This document shows positions 17,336-25,160 of a DNA stretch of 64,000 bases, in pieces. The notes beneath the pieces were generated by a model. The model ran no database searches. It saw only the letters and a program-made list of their open reading frames with translations, and was not told the origin of the DNA. Positions within the stretch are counted from its first letter, which is position 1. Every line of letters starts with the position of its first letter. The stretch covers positions 186,001 through 250,000 of the forward strand of contig NZ_JAQSWB010000004.1 in assembly GCF_029266855.1 (NCBI RefSeq), written 5' to 3'. Made by a program: the position numbers and the translations under genes. The stretch is from Fluviicola sp. (GTDB lineage Bacteria > Bacteroidota > Bacteroidia > Flavobacteriales_D > Crocinitomicaceae).

Positions 17336-18571
17336 TCACTCAAATTCCGAGCGAAGAATGCGCAATACTTCCTGTATTGTTTCTTCTTCCAGGTCTGTAC
17401 GCTGAACTAAATCGGCAACTGTCAATTCCAATACAGATTTCGCTGTATCACAACCAACTGCTTTCAATTCATCCAAAATCCAGCTGTCGATTTCATCTGC
17501 AAATTCTTCTAAGTCAACATCCTCATTGTCAGATTCTCCATCTCTAAAGACATCGATTTCAAATCCTGTTAACTTACCTGCCAAACGGATATTGTATCCT
17601 CCTTTTCCGATTGCCAAAGAAACCTGATCCGGTTTTAAGAATACGCTTGCACGTTTTTCTTCCTCATCAATTTCGATATTGGTAATTTTTGCCGGAGACA
17701 ATGCACGTTGAATAAACAATTTCGGATTACTAGTGAAATTGATCACATCAATGTTTTCATTGCGCAACTCGCGAACGATTCCATGGATACGCGATCCTTT
17801 CATTCCAACACAAGCTCCAACCGGATCAATACGGTCATCGTACGATTCAACTGCTACTTTTGCTCTTTCTCCCGGTTCACGAACGATGCGTTTAATAGTG
17901 ATCAAACCGTCAAACACTTCGGGAACTTCCAATTCGAACAAACGCTCAAGGAATTCCGGTGCGATACGGGAAAGGATAATTACCGGCGAACTGTTGCGCA
18001 TGTCTACTTTCGAAACAACTGCACGAATAGATTCACCTTTCTTGAAGTAATCCGAAGGAATTTGCTCTGATTTTGGAAGGATTAACTCATTGTTCTCATC
18101 ATCCAATACCATAATTTCTTTCTTCCAAACCTGGTAAACTTCACCTGTGATAATCTCACCGATACGCTCTTTGTATTTCTTGTACAAATGGTCTTTTTCC
18201 AATTCAAGAATACGAGAGATCAGGTTTTGACGAAGAGACAGGATGTTTCTGCGACCGAAGTCATTGAAACGGAATTCTTCCGATACTTCCTCACCGATTT
18301 CGAAATCCGGCTCTATTTTAATTGCATCCGAATAAGCGATCTCCGTGTTTTGATCTTCGACCTCACCGTCCGCAACAATCTCCTTGTTTACGAAAATCTG
18401 AACGTCTCCTTTATCAATGTTAACGATCACATCAATGTGTTCATCCGTGTTGAATTTTTTCTTCAACATCGCACGAAACACGTCTTCCAAAACGTGTTGC
18501 ATCGTTTGTTTGTCGATACTTTTGAGTTCTTTAAACTCCGAAAACGATTCTACTAGTTCCAAGCTGTTCAT
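17336..18571 (-). CDS. nusA: Transcription termination/antitermination factor NusA
   Basis: 411 residues, the shorter form lacking the acidic C-terminal repeats of proteobacterial NusA. An N-terminal RNA-polymerase-binding domain (about 1-125) is followed by an S1 domain ('GEIITGEVYQVWKKEI'). Two KH domains come after it ('DPVGACVGMKGSRIHGIVREL' and 'VSLAIGKGGYNIRLAGKLTGFEI'). The C-terminal tail is acidic. It modulates pausing, termination and antitermination. It sits 6 bases after rimP in the same operon, which is the conserved order. Confidence 0.97.
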   Translation of the reverse strand: MNSLELVESFSEFKELKSIDKQTMQHVLEDVFRAMLKKKFNTDEHIDVIVNIDKGDVQIFVNKEIVADGEVEDQNTEIAYSDAIKIEPDFEIGEEVSEEFRFNDFGRRNILSLRQNLISRILELEKDHLYKKYKERIGEIITGEVYQVWKKEIMVLDDENNELILPKSEQIPSDYFKKGESIRAVVSKVDMRNSSPVIILSRIAPEFLERLFELEVPEVFDGLITIKRIVREPGERAKVAVESYDDRIDPVGACVGMKGSRIHGIVRELRNENIDVINFTSNPKLFIQRALSPAKITNIEIDEEEKRASVFLKPDQVSLAIGKGGYNIRLAGKLTGFEIDVFRDGESDNEDVDLEEFADEIDSWILDELKAVGCDTAKSVLELTVADLVQRTDLEEETIQEVLRILRSEFE

Positions 18572-18577
18572 AGCTTC

Positions 18578-19054
18578 TTATTTAAATGAAATAACAATTT
18601 TTGCTTCGTCTATATCTGAAAAGGCAATCTTATTTTCGATCACCACCAGTTCCTTTTTCTTTTTACCCTCGATTGCCTGCTTCTCTTCGCGCTGCAAAAC
18701 AATCCCGGATTCATCAACGGTCATTAATGTTCCCGTTACTTTTTCCTTTGATTTCAATTTCACATTCAAATCACGACCAATATTCTTTACATACTGGGCA
18801 TGCACACGCAATGGCTTATCCAAGCCTGCGGAAGAAACACTCAATTCAAAATCAGCATCTTCGCGATCCAGATTGTGTTCGATGTTTCTCGAAACAGACA
18901 TGCAGTCTTCAATTGAGACATTTCCTTCTGTTTTATCCAACTCTAAGCGAATCACGTTTGAAGAACTAATTGTCAATTCCACAATAAACAAGCGTTCATC
19001 GCGGTCTTTGATTCGTTCTTCTGCCAGTTCTTTTACTTTTTGTTTTGAAATCAT
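18578..19054 (-). CDS. rimP: Ribosome maturation factor RimP
   Basis: 158 residues. It has an N-terminal alpha/beta domain with 'GNVSIEDCMSVSRNIEHNLD' and the typical 'DFELSVSSAGLDKPLR' segment, then a C-terminal SH3-like domain ('GRDLNVKLKSKEKVTGTLMTVDESGIVL'). RimP assists 30S maturation. It is first in the rimP-nusA-infB operon. The ATG is only about seven bases after the T-tract of a terminator-like hairpin, and there is no clear Shine-Dalgarno sequence between them. Confidence 0.93.
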   Translation of the reverse strand: MISKQKVKELAEERIKDRDERLFIVELTISSSNVIRLELDKTEGNVSIEDCMSVSRNIEHNLDREDADFELSVSSAGLDKPLRVHAQYVKNIGRDLNVKLKSKEKVTGTLMTVDESGIVLQREEKQAIEGKKKKELVVIENKIAFSDIDEAKIVISFK

Positions 19055-19061
19055 ATGAGAT

Positions 19062-19086
19062 AAAAAGAGGGGACTTGCGTCCCCTC
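19062..19086 (-). terminator. Terminator-like hairpin in the rimP leader
   Basis: In the minus-strand RNA, GAGGGGA (19086-19080) pairs with TCCCCTC (19073-19067) across a six-base loop and is followed by TTTTT (19066-19062). The rimP ATG begins at 19054. No gene on this strand lies upstream before 19482, so the structure belongs to the leader of rimP and can act as an attenuator. Confidence 0.7.
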
Positions 19087-19114
19087 ATTTGTGTATTTAA
19101 CCTTAAATGTGACG

Positions 19115-19144
19115 CAAATATACGCATTTATTATTGAAAACCAA
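19115..19144 (-). promoter_or_regulatory. Promoter of the rimP-nusA-infB operon
   Basis: On the minus strand, TTG (19144-19142), a 19-base spacer and TATATTTG (19122-19115) match the Bacteroidota consensus exactly. Transcription should begin near 19108, giving a leader of about 55 bases that contains the terminator-like hairpin. Confidence 0.75.
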
Positions 19145-19481
19145 GTAAGAGGCACGAATTTCTTTCTCTGATAATGGCATTTTCAATTTAAGTTTTATTC
19201 AGAATACAACTGTTCGCGCCAATAGTATTCTCACAAAGGTGACAGTAGCAGACTTTACAGTCGCTACGAATGCGAAACCTACTTCGTTGTCGACTTCGCA
19301 GGTTATTCCCTACTTCGCTCTTTCGAGCTTCGTAGTTTGAAAGGTGGGGTATCCATACTTAATCCATGCTCTATAGTGGGAGTATCCATACTTAAAAGAT
19401 AACGAATCCGTAAGGCAATCAGCCATTTTCTGTTTGAATGATTTTCGTGCACATTTTAAATTTAATTAACTTTCGGAATTC
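19145..19481. other. Intergenic region with short repeats, no gene seen
   Basis: This gap upstream of the epimerase-like gene holds GTATCCATACTTAA twice (19349-19362 and 19382-19395). It also has a hairpin of CTAC-TTC-GCTC and GAGC-TTC-GTAG arms at 19310-19335 with a symmetric internal loop. The tract 19262-19335 is rich in CTACTTCG and similar strings, like the dispersed repeats elsewhere in the window. I see no open frame with coding character, and no exact TAnnTTTG promoter for the plus-strand gene. Confidence 0.5.
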
Positions 19482-20336
19482 ATGGAAACACGTGTCAAAT
19501 TACAAAATGATCAATTCACCACCGAAATCAATCTACTTGGTGCGGAATTGACTTTTTTCGGAAAAAAAACAGAAGCGAACATCTTATGGGCCAAACAAAC
19601 GGAGCACTGGAACCGTGTCGCTCCGAACCTTTTCCCGATCGTTGGAAGATTGGTTAACGATTCTTACACTTTTAACGGGAAATCTTATCCGCTCACGCAA
19701 CACGGTTTTGCACGGGACCGGATGTTTGAAGTGGCAGAACAAACAGAAAATTCAGTTCGTCTACGCCTGGTTTCAGATACTGAATCGATGCATATCTACC
19801 CGTTTTCTTTTGTGTTTGATGTATGTTATTCGCTTTCAGAATCAGGGCTTACAATTTCTTATGAAACACAAAATACCGGTAAGGGAGTGATGTATTATTC
19901 TGTAGGCGGACATCCGGCTTTTCACCTGAAGGAACCACTGGAGAATTACTACCTGGAATTTGATTCGGACATTCAACTGGAACGCGAAGAACTGGCGGGA
20001 AGTTACTTTTCGGGAGAAACCAGCTATTATGGTGTTTCGACTCATCTGAATTTAAGCAGTGAACTATTCGAAAATGATGCGTTCGTGATGAAGGGTCCTG
20101 ATTTTAATTCGGTTTCCCTGAAACACTCAAGTGGAGAAACAATTGTTCAGATGCAATGCGATTCATGGACCGCGATTGGTTTCTGGACAAAAAAAGACGC
20201 TCCCTTTCTTTGTATCGAACCCTGGTGGGGATGGGCAGATCACTCGGATGCAAGTGGAAAATTGGAAGAAAAGGCAGGAATAAGAAGTTTGAACCCGGGA
20301 GAAAGTGAACTGCTGGAGTATGAATTGAAAATATAA
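19482..20336 (+). CDS. Aldose 1-epimerase family protein (LacX/GalM-like)
   Basis: 284 residues, shorter than classical GalM (about 340) and fitting the LacX/YeaD-like group. The key residues are present: H74 in 'QHGFARDR', H144 in 'GGHPAFHL' and E246 in 'CIEPWWGWADH', which act as acid, base and sugar-contact residues in the family. It likely interconverts alpha and beta anomers of a free or phosphorylated hexose in the cytoplasm; the sugar is not identifiable. It appears to be a single gene, divergent from rimP. Confidence 0.85.
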   Translation: METRVKLQNDQFTTEINLLGAELTFFGKKTEANILWAKQTEHWNRVAPNLFPIVGRLVNDSYTFNGKSYPLTQHGFARDRMFEVAEQTENSVRLRLVSDTESMHIYPFSFVFDVCYSLSESGLTISYETQNTGKGVMYYSVGGHPAFHLKEPLENYYLEFDSDIQLEREELAGSYFSGETSYYGVSTHLNLSSELFENDAFVMKGPDFNSVSLKHSSGETIVQMQCDSWTAIGFWTKKDAPFLCIEPWWGWADHSDASGKLEEKAGIRSLNPGESELLEYELKI

Positions 20337-20399
20337 AGTGTCATTTTGACTATGCTCAATAAGCTTGTTACGTTTCCAGCTGACTGTGGGTAATCGAAG

Positions 20400-21653
20400 T
20401 CAGTCTCTGGTCAACCGTATGATCTCAATCCGCCGATCCGTCACTTCTTCTACGATCAAAGTCCATTTTTCAACTTCAATCTCTTCTCCTCCCTGTGGAA
20501 TAGCTTCCAACTGATGAATCACCAGGCCTCCCAAGGTTTCATAAGAATCCGATTCAGGTAATTTCAGGCCGTATGTTCTGTTCAGATAAGAAATCTCAGC
20601 TCTTGCGGAAAAGCGATAGGTGTCTTCGTCGATTTGTTCTTCCAGCCAGGGTTCGTCATCGTGTTCGTCTTCAATCTCTCCAAAGATCTGTTCAATAACA
20701 TCTTCAATGGTTACAACTCCTGAGGTTCCACCATATTCATCCACTACAACAGCAATGGATTGTGTTTTCTTGGTGAACAATTCAAGTAATTCTTTTCCTG
20801 GCATGGCTTCCGGAACAAAAGAGATCGGTCTTAAAATCTGTGTGATTGCAGTCGGTTTTTTGAATAACTCATAGGAATGTACATAGCCGATAATATTATC
20901 GACAGAATCCCTGTACAACAGTAACTTAGATAAGCGCGTTTCGACAAATTTCGCAAGGAGATTTTCAATACTTTCCTCTACATCAATCGCTTCTATTTCC
21001 ATTCTCGGAACCATGCAGTCACGAGCTTTAATCCTGGAAAAATCGAGTGCGTTTTGAAGAATCTGGATTTCATTCCCCAAGTCTGCCTCGTCCTCCATCC
21101 GCTCATTCACATCCTGAACAAAATGCTGAAGGTCCGTCTTGGAAAACACTTTTTCCGATTGTTCTATGCGAATTCCAAAGAGCCGCAGCAAGCCATTACT
21201 CATCCATACAATCAACTTCGTTGGGATATACAGAATCCAGTAAATCAAAAGCATAGGAGCAGATCCAAGACGGAAAATTCCATTCGGATTGATCTGGAAA
21301 AGAACTTTCGGGAAGAATTCTGCAAACGTCAAAACGATCAGGGTTGAAATAATGGTTTGGAGTAATACAACCAGGAATTCCTGCCTGATTCCCCAGGAAT
21401 CGATGAGGGGATCCAGGGTTTCTGCCATGTACATTCCGAAGATGACAATTCCAATATTATTGGCGATCAGAAGAGTGGCCAGGAAATGCCCGTCATTTCC
21501 ATAAAAAACATTTAATAGACTGCTATACCAGGAATTCTTACCCCGATCCAATTCCACTTTCAATCGATTAGACGAGACAAACGCAATCTCCATTCCTGAA
21601 GAATATGCAGAAAATAGTAGTGATGCAAGAATAATGATGACGGAAGGATCCAT
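20400..21653 (-). CDS. CNNM/HlyC-CorC family membrane protein with CBS pair
   Basis: 417 residues. A DUF21 membrane domain with three to four helices (about 1-150) starts with 'SAYSSGMEIAFVSSNRLKVE'. A CBS-domain pair follows (about 200-320, 'RDCMVPRMEIEAIDVEES', 'VVVDEYGGTSGVVTIEDVIEQIFGEIEDEHD'), then a C-terminal CorC/HlyC transporter-associated domain. The family is linked to Mg2+/Co2+ efflux or tolerance; 'hemolysin' is a legacy name. It lies 32 bases after purD and is probably the last gene of the long operon. GldE is a paralogue with a different N-terminus, so I do not use that symbol. Confidence 0.85.
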   Translation of the reverse strand: MDPSVIIILASLLFSAYSSGMEIAFVSSNRLKVELDRGKNSWYSSLLNVFYGNDGHFLATLLIANNIGIVIFGMYMAETLDPLIDSWGIRQEFLVVLLQTIISTLIVLTFAEFFPKVLFQINPNGIFRLGSAPMLLIYWILYIPTKLIVWMSNGLLRLFGIRIEQSEKVFSKTDLQHFVQDVNERMEDEADLGNEIQILQNALDFSRIKARDCMVPRMEIEAIDVEESIENLLAKFVETRLSKLLLYRDSVDNIIGYVHSYELFKKPTAITQILRPISFVPEAMPGKELLELFTKKTQSIAVVVDEYGGTSGVVTIEDVIEQIFGEIEDEHDDEPWLEEQIDEDTYRFSARAEISYLNRTYGLKLPESDSYETLGGLVIHQLEAIPQGGEEIEVEKWTLIVEEVTDRRIEIIRLTRD

Positions 21654-21685
21654 TCAACTACTGAAAGTAGAAATTTACTAAAAAT

Positions 21686-22963
21686 TTATTTAGTCACATC
21701 AAATCCGATGTCTTTTCTAAAATACGCTTTGTCGTAAGAAATTTTCTCGATACTTGCATAAGAACGCTCCAATGCAGCTTCCAGGTTTCGTCCGTAAGAT
21801 GTAATTGCTAAAACGCGGCCTCCGTTCGATAAAACAACCGGTCCGTCGCTTGAAGTTCCGGCATGAAAAACCAAACTGTCAGTCACACTGTTAATCCCGT
21901 TGATTACTTTGCCCTTTTCATAAGCATCCGGATATCCTCCGGAAACCATCATGACCGTACAAGCGCTTCTTTCTTCAAACTGAATATCGCATTCCGAAAG
22001 TGTGTTTGTAGCAACACCTTCTAATAAGTCTATTAAATCGGATTTTAATCGTGGCATAACCACCTCCGTTTCAGGATCGCCCATTCGGCAATTGTACTCA
22101 ATTACATAAGGTTCGCCTTTCACGTTGATTATTCCGAAGAAAATGAATCCTTTGTATACAATTCCGTCTGCTTTCAATCCTTTTACGGTTGGAATGATGA
22201 TCTGGTTTTCAATTTTATCCATGAATGTTTTATCACAGAAAGGAACCGGTGAAACAGCTCCCATACCACCAGTGTTCAATCCTGAATCACCTTCTCCGAT
22301 GCGTTTGTAATCTTTTGCTTCGGGGAGGATTTTATAAGAATCTCCGTCTGTTAAAACAAAAACAGAACATTCGATTCCTTTTAAAAACTGTTCTATAACA
22401 ACTCTTGAAGAAGCATCTCCGAATTTAGCATCGGCAAGCATACTTTTTAATTCAGCTTTTGCTTCAGGAAGTGTTTCAGGGATCAAAACTCCTTTTCCTG
22501 CAGCCAAACCATCCGCTTTCAATACGTATGGCGCTTTCATGCCTTCCAGGAATTTATATCCCTGTTCCAGGGTGTCTTTTGTAAAAGTTGCGTATTTGGC
22601 TGTCGGGATATTGTGACGCATCATAAATGCTTTCGCGAAATCCTTGCTCCCTTCCAGCTGAGCGGCCTCCTTGTTCGGTCCGATAACAGGAACACTTTTC
22701 AATTGAGGATCTGCTAAAAAGAAGTCATGAATCCCTTTCACCAAAGGATCTTCCGGTCCGACGATCACCATATTAATATTCTCTGCGAGAACAAAATCTT
22801 TAATTGCCGGGAAATCTATTGCAGATATATCCACATTTGTTCCGTGCAGTCGGGTACCGGCATTTCCCGGAGCAATAAATAATTGCTCTAAATGAGAGCT
22901 TTTGGCAATTTTCCAGGCAATTGCATGCTCTCTGCCCCCTGAACCCAACAATAAAATACGCAT
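21686..22963 (-). CDS. purD: Phosphoribosylamine-glycine ligase
   Basis: 425 residues, normal for PurD. An N-terminal 'MRILLLGSGGREHAIAWK' Rossmann-like domain is followed by an ATP-grasp domain: 'PYVLKADGLAAGKGV' near 142-156, 'GGMGAVSPVPF', and 'EYNCRMGDPETEVV' holding the metal-binding Glu and Asn. It makes GAR from phosphoribosylamine, glycine and ATP, step two of purine synthesis. It begins one base after the purQ stop codon, so the two are cotranscribed. Confidence 0.97.
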   Translation of the reverse strand: MRILLLGSGGREHAIAWKIAKSSHLEQLFIAPGNAGTRLHGTNVDISAIDFPAIKDFVLAENINMVIVGPEDPLVKGIHDFFLADPQLKSVPVIGPNKEAAQLEGSKDFAKAFMMRHNIPTAKYATFTKDTLEQGYKFLEGMKAPYVLKADGLAAGKGVLIPETLPEAKAELKSMLADAKFGDASSRVVIEQFLKGIECSVFVLTDGDSYKILPEAKDYKRIGEGDSGLNTGGMGAVSPVPFCDKTFMDKIENQIIIPTVKGLKADGIVYKGFIFFGIINVKGEPYVIEYNCRMGDPETEVVMPRLKSDLIDLLEGVATNTLSECDIQFEERSACTVMMVSGGYPDAYEKGKVINGINSVTDSLVFHAGTSSDGPVVLSNGGRVLAITSYGRNLEAALERSYASIEKISYDKAYFRKDIGFDVTK

Positions 22964-22964
22964 A

Positions 22965-23651
22965 TTAACAGAATTTCAAGATTGATTCGAAGAAACGTTT
23001 TCCGTCTTCATTTGCCAAAGCTCCGTCTGCAGCTCTTTCCGGGTGAGGCATCATTCCAAATACATTTCTTCCCGGGTTACAAATTCCGGCAATGTTATGT
23101 AAAGATCCGTTCGGGTTACTTGTCTCGGAAACCTGAGCTTCTTCATTTACATAATGAAACAATACCTGATCGTTATCTAAAATAGATTTCATGGTGTTAT
23201 CTGGCGCATAAAATCTTCCTTCCCCGTGCGCAATTGGAATTTTATATGCTTTTGAAGCATCCAGTCCCTTTGTAATTGCACTGTTTGAGGTTGCAGGTTT
23301 CAGATACACATTCTTGCAAATAAACTTTTGGTTGTTGTTATGCAATAGTGCACCCTCCAGCAGTCCGCTTTCTGTCAGAATCTGGAATCCGTTACAAATA
23401 CCCATTACGTAACCACCTTTGTCAGCATGATTCATAATTTCACCCATAATCGGAGAAAGTTTTGCAATTGCTCCTGAGCGTAAGTAATCTCCATAAGAGA
23501 ATCCACCCGGAAGAACTACAAAATCCACCCCTTTCAGGCTGGTATCTTTATGCCATAAACGTTCTACTTGTTGGCCCATAATTGTTTCAAGTACATATAC
23601 CATGTCTTCATCACAATTGGAACCGGGAAAGGTAACAACACCAAATTTCAT
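22965..23651 (-). CDS. purQ: FGAM synthase glutaminase subunit PurQ
   Basis: 228 residues from the ATG at 23649-23651. An in-frame start 57 bases upstream would add a basic leader absent from the family, so I reject it. Class I glutamine amidotransferase: 'VVTFPGSNCDEDMV' at the start, the nucleophile elbow 'GYVMGICNGFQIL' with the catalytic Cys, and 'HPERAADG' with the catalytic His and Glu. It releases ammonia for the PurL subunit in step four of purine synthesis. purL and purS are not in this window. Confidence 0.95.
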   Translation of the reverse strand: MKFGVVTFPGSNCDEDMVYVLETIMGQQVERLWHKDTSLKGVDFVVLPGGFSYGDYLRSGAIAKLSPIMGEIMNHADKGGYVMGICNGFQILTESGLLEGALLHNNNQKFICKNVYLKPATSNSAITKGLDASKAYKIPIAHGEGRFYAPDNTMKSILDNDQVLFHYVNEEAQVSETSNPNGSLHNIAGICNPGRNVFGMMPHPERAADGALANEDGKRFFESILKFC

Positions 23652-23713
23652 TGATCTATTTTTGCGACGGAAGCCCGTCAATTCATGAATGGCAACAAAG
23701 TTAGTCAATCTAG

Positions 23714-24688
23714 TCAGACAACCATGTATGATATGAGGAAAAATTTAGCAACAGCTATAATTAAGGTGAGGTAGAAAAAAATACTGGCCACCCGTTGCCA
23801 GATCCGATGAATAAAGGCGAAGGTAAAGAAGAAACTTAAAGGAATAAAGAGCATACTGATCCATTCCGACTGTTGATAAATAATCATTTCCGCCACTCCC
23901 AGAAGCAGGGTTCCGACAAGAATCCATATCAGGGCGCGATTCAATTTTTTAAACCGGATATTACTTACACGAACGCGGATCTGGGTTCCGATAATACTCA
24001 GTAAGAAGAGAATGACAATCGTTGCAGTAGTTCCGTAGAAGAAGACTTCTTCATATTTAATGAGAGAAGAATGCCTTAAGATCCGTGTGGAGATAGTATG
24101 TCCCGAAATCCACCAATAGGCCAAGCCGTTGATAATCGGAATCACAAATCCAATGATCATTAAAAGCCATTGTCTGAAACTAAAAGGGTGCAGGGCCCAG
24201 GCGGAAAACCAAAAAGGTATTATTAATGCCGCACTCGGGGGAAGAAATGAAGCAGATAATCCAATAAAAAAAGCACTGTTAAATGAAGATGTCAGGTTTG
24301 TTTCATTGGTTTTCAACTGGAACAGCAAACGCAATGACTGAAGCAGGAACAAATGACAAATCAATACGGCATCCACCTGGTAAAAGGAATGGGAGAAACT
24401 CATCAAAACAACATAGAACAAGGAAGGTCCGTAGTTATTCTTATCCAGGAACTCGTGTTTGTTGAAAAGAAAGTTTAACTGAATTGCATTCGCCATCACG
24501 ATAAGGGAAGCTCCTATTGAAGTCCACCAGGAACTCAGAAAAGCAGTTTTTCCCCAAAGACCCAAATCAACAACATCAATCAAAGCGTGGAAATGAAACT
24601 GCGTATTCAGGAATTGAAACCCAATAATAATAGGAATCAATAGTAACAACACTAAAGGACGATTATTCAAAAAAGGGCGCAATATCAT
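23714..24688 (-). CDS. Multi-pass membrane protein, possibly DUF6427-like
   Basis: 324 residues with about nine to ten hydrophobic segments and no soluble domain. The N-terminal 'NNRPLVLLLLIPIIIGFQFL', the 'KHEFLDKNNYGPSLFYVVLMS' loop and the Phe/Trp-rich helices resemble uncharacterised Flavobacteriia membrane proteins grouped as DUF6427; that match is from memory and weak. It sits between the GNAT gene and purQ in a compact operon. No transporter or enzyme motif is visible. Confidence 0.55.
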   Translation of the reverse strand: MILRPFLNNRPLVLLLLIPIIIGFQFLNTQFHFHALIDVVDLGLWGKTAFLSSWWTSIGASLIVMANAIQLNFLFNKHEFLDKNNYGPSLFYVVLMSFSHSFYQVDAVLICHLFLLQSLRLLFQLKTNETNLTSSFNSAFFIGLSASFLPPSAALIIPFWFSAWALHPFSFRQWLLMIIGFVIPIINGLAYWWISGHTISTRILRHSSLIKYEEVFFYGTTATIVILFLLSIIGTQIRVRVSNIRFKKLNRALIWILVGTLLLGVAEMIIYQQSEWISMLFIPLSFFFTFAFIHRIWQRVASIFFYLTLIIAVAKFFLISYMVV

Positions 24689-24715
24689 GCTGCGAATTTA
24701 ATCGGAAATTTAGAA

Positions 24716-25159
24716 TCAAAAAAACAAACGGCCATTCACCCATTCCGGATCCAGGATAGCCTGATGTTTTTTATAAAATTCAATGGCCGGTTCATTCCAG
24801 TCCAGAACCTGCCAGTCCATGCGCTTAACCTCCCATTTTTTAGCGGTTTCAACTACCCGGCTAAATAGTTCCGAGCCGATTCCTCCTCTTCTGAAATCAG
24901 GTTTTATATAGAAGTCTTCCAGGTAAAGACATCTTCCCTTCCAGGTAGAATAAGATCTGTAATACAGGGCAAATCCGACAACTTCCAGGTCTTCGTTCTC
25001 AACCACCAACGCTTCGCATACATGGTCAACAAACAAATCGACCCGAAGTTTTTCCACCGTATTGGTTACTTCGTCGGGGGCCTTTTCATACAATGCCAGT
25101 TCAGATATTAACTCATGAATGGCTTTTTCATCACCGGTTTTTGCCTTACGGATATTCAT
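24716..25159 (-). CDS. GNAT-family N-acetyltransferase
   Basis: 147 residues, one complete GNAT domain. The acetyl-CoA binding motif is 'FYIKPDFRRGGIGSELF' (R-R-G-G-I-G), preceded by 'RCLYLEDFYI' and followed by 'WQVLDWNEPAIEFYKKH', a form close to diamine (spermidine/spermine-like) acetyltransferases. The substrate is not certain. It starts one base after sprA ends, so it is cotranscribed with the T9SS channel gene, with no obvious functional link. Confidence 0.85.
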   Translation of the reverse strand: MNIRKAKTGDEKAIHELISELALYEKAPDEVTNTVEKLRVDLFVDHVCEALVVENEDLEVVGFALYYRSYSTWKGRCLYLEDFYIKPDFRRGGIGSELFSRVVETAKKWEVKRMDWQVLDWNEPAIEFYKKHQAILDPEWVNGRLFF

Positions 25160-25160
25160 T

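Noticed and set aside
20400-21653. Naming this gene gldE (gliding motility)
   Set aside because: The N-terminal membrane part matches the general CNNM/CorC group better than GldE, and gldD is not adjacent.
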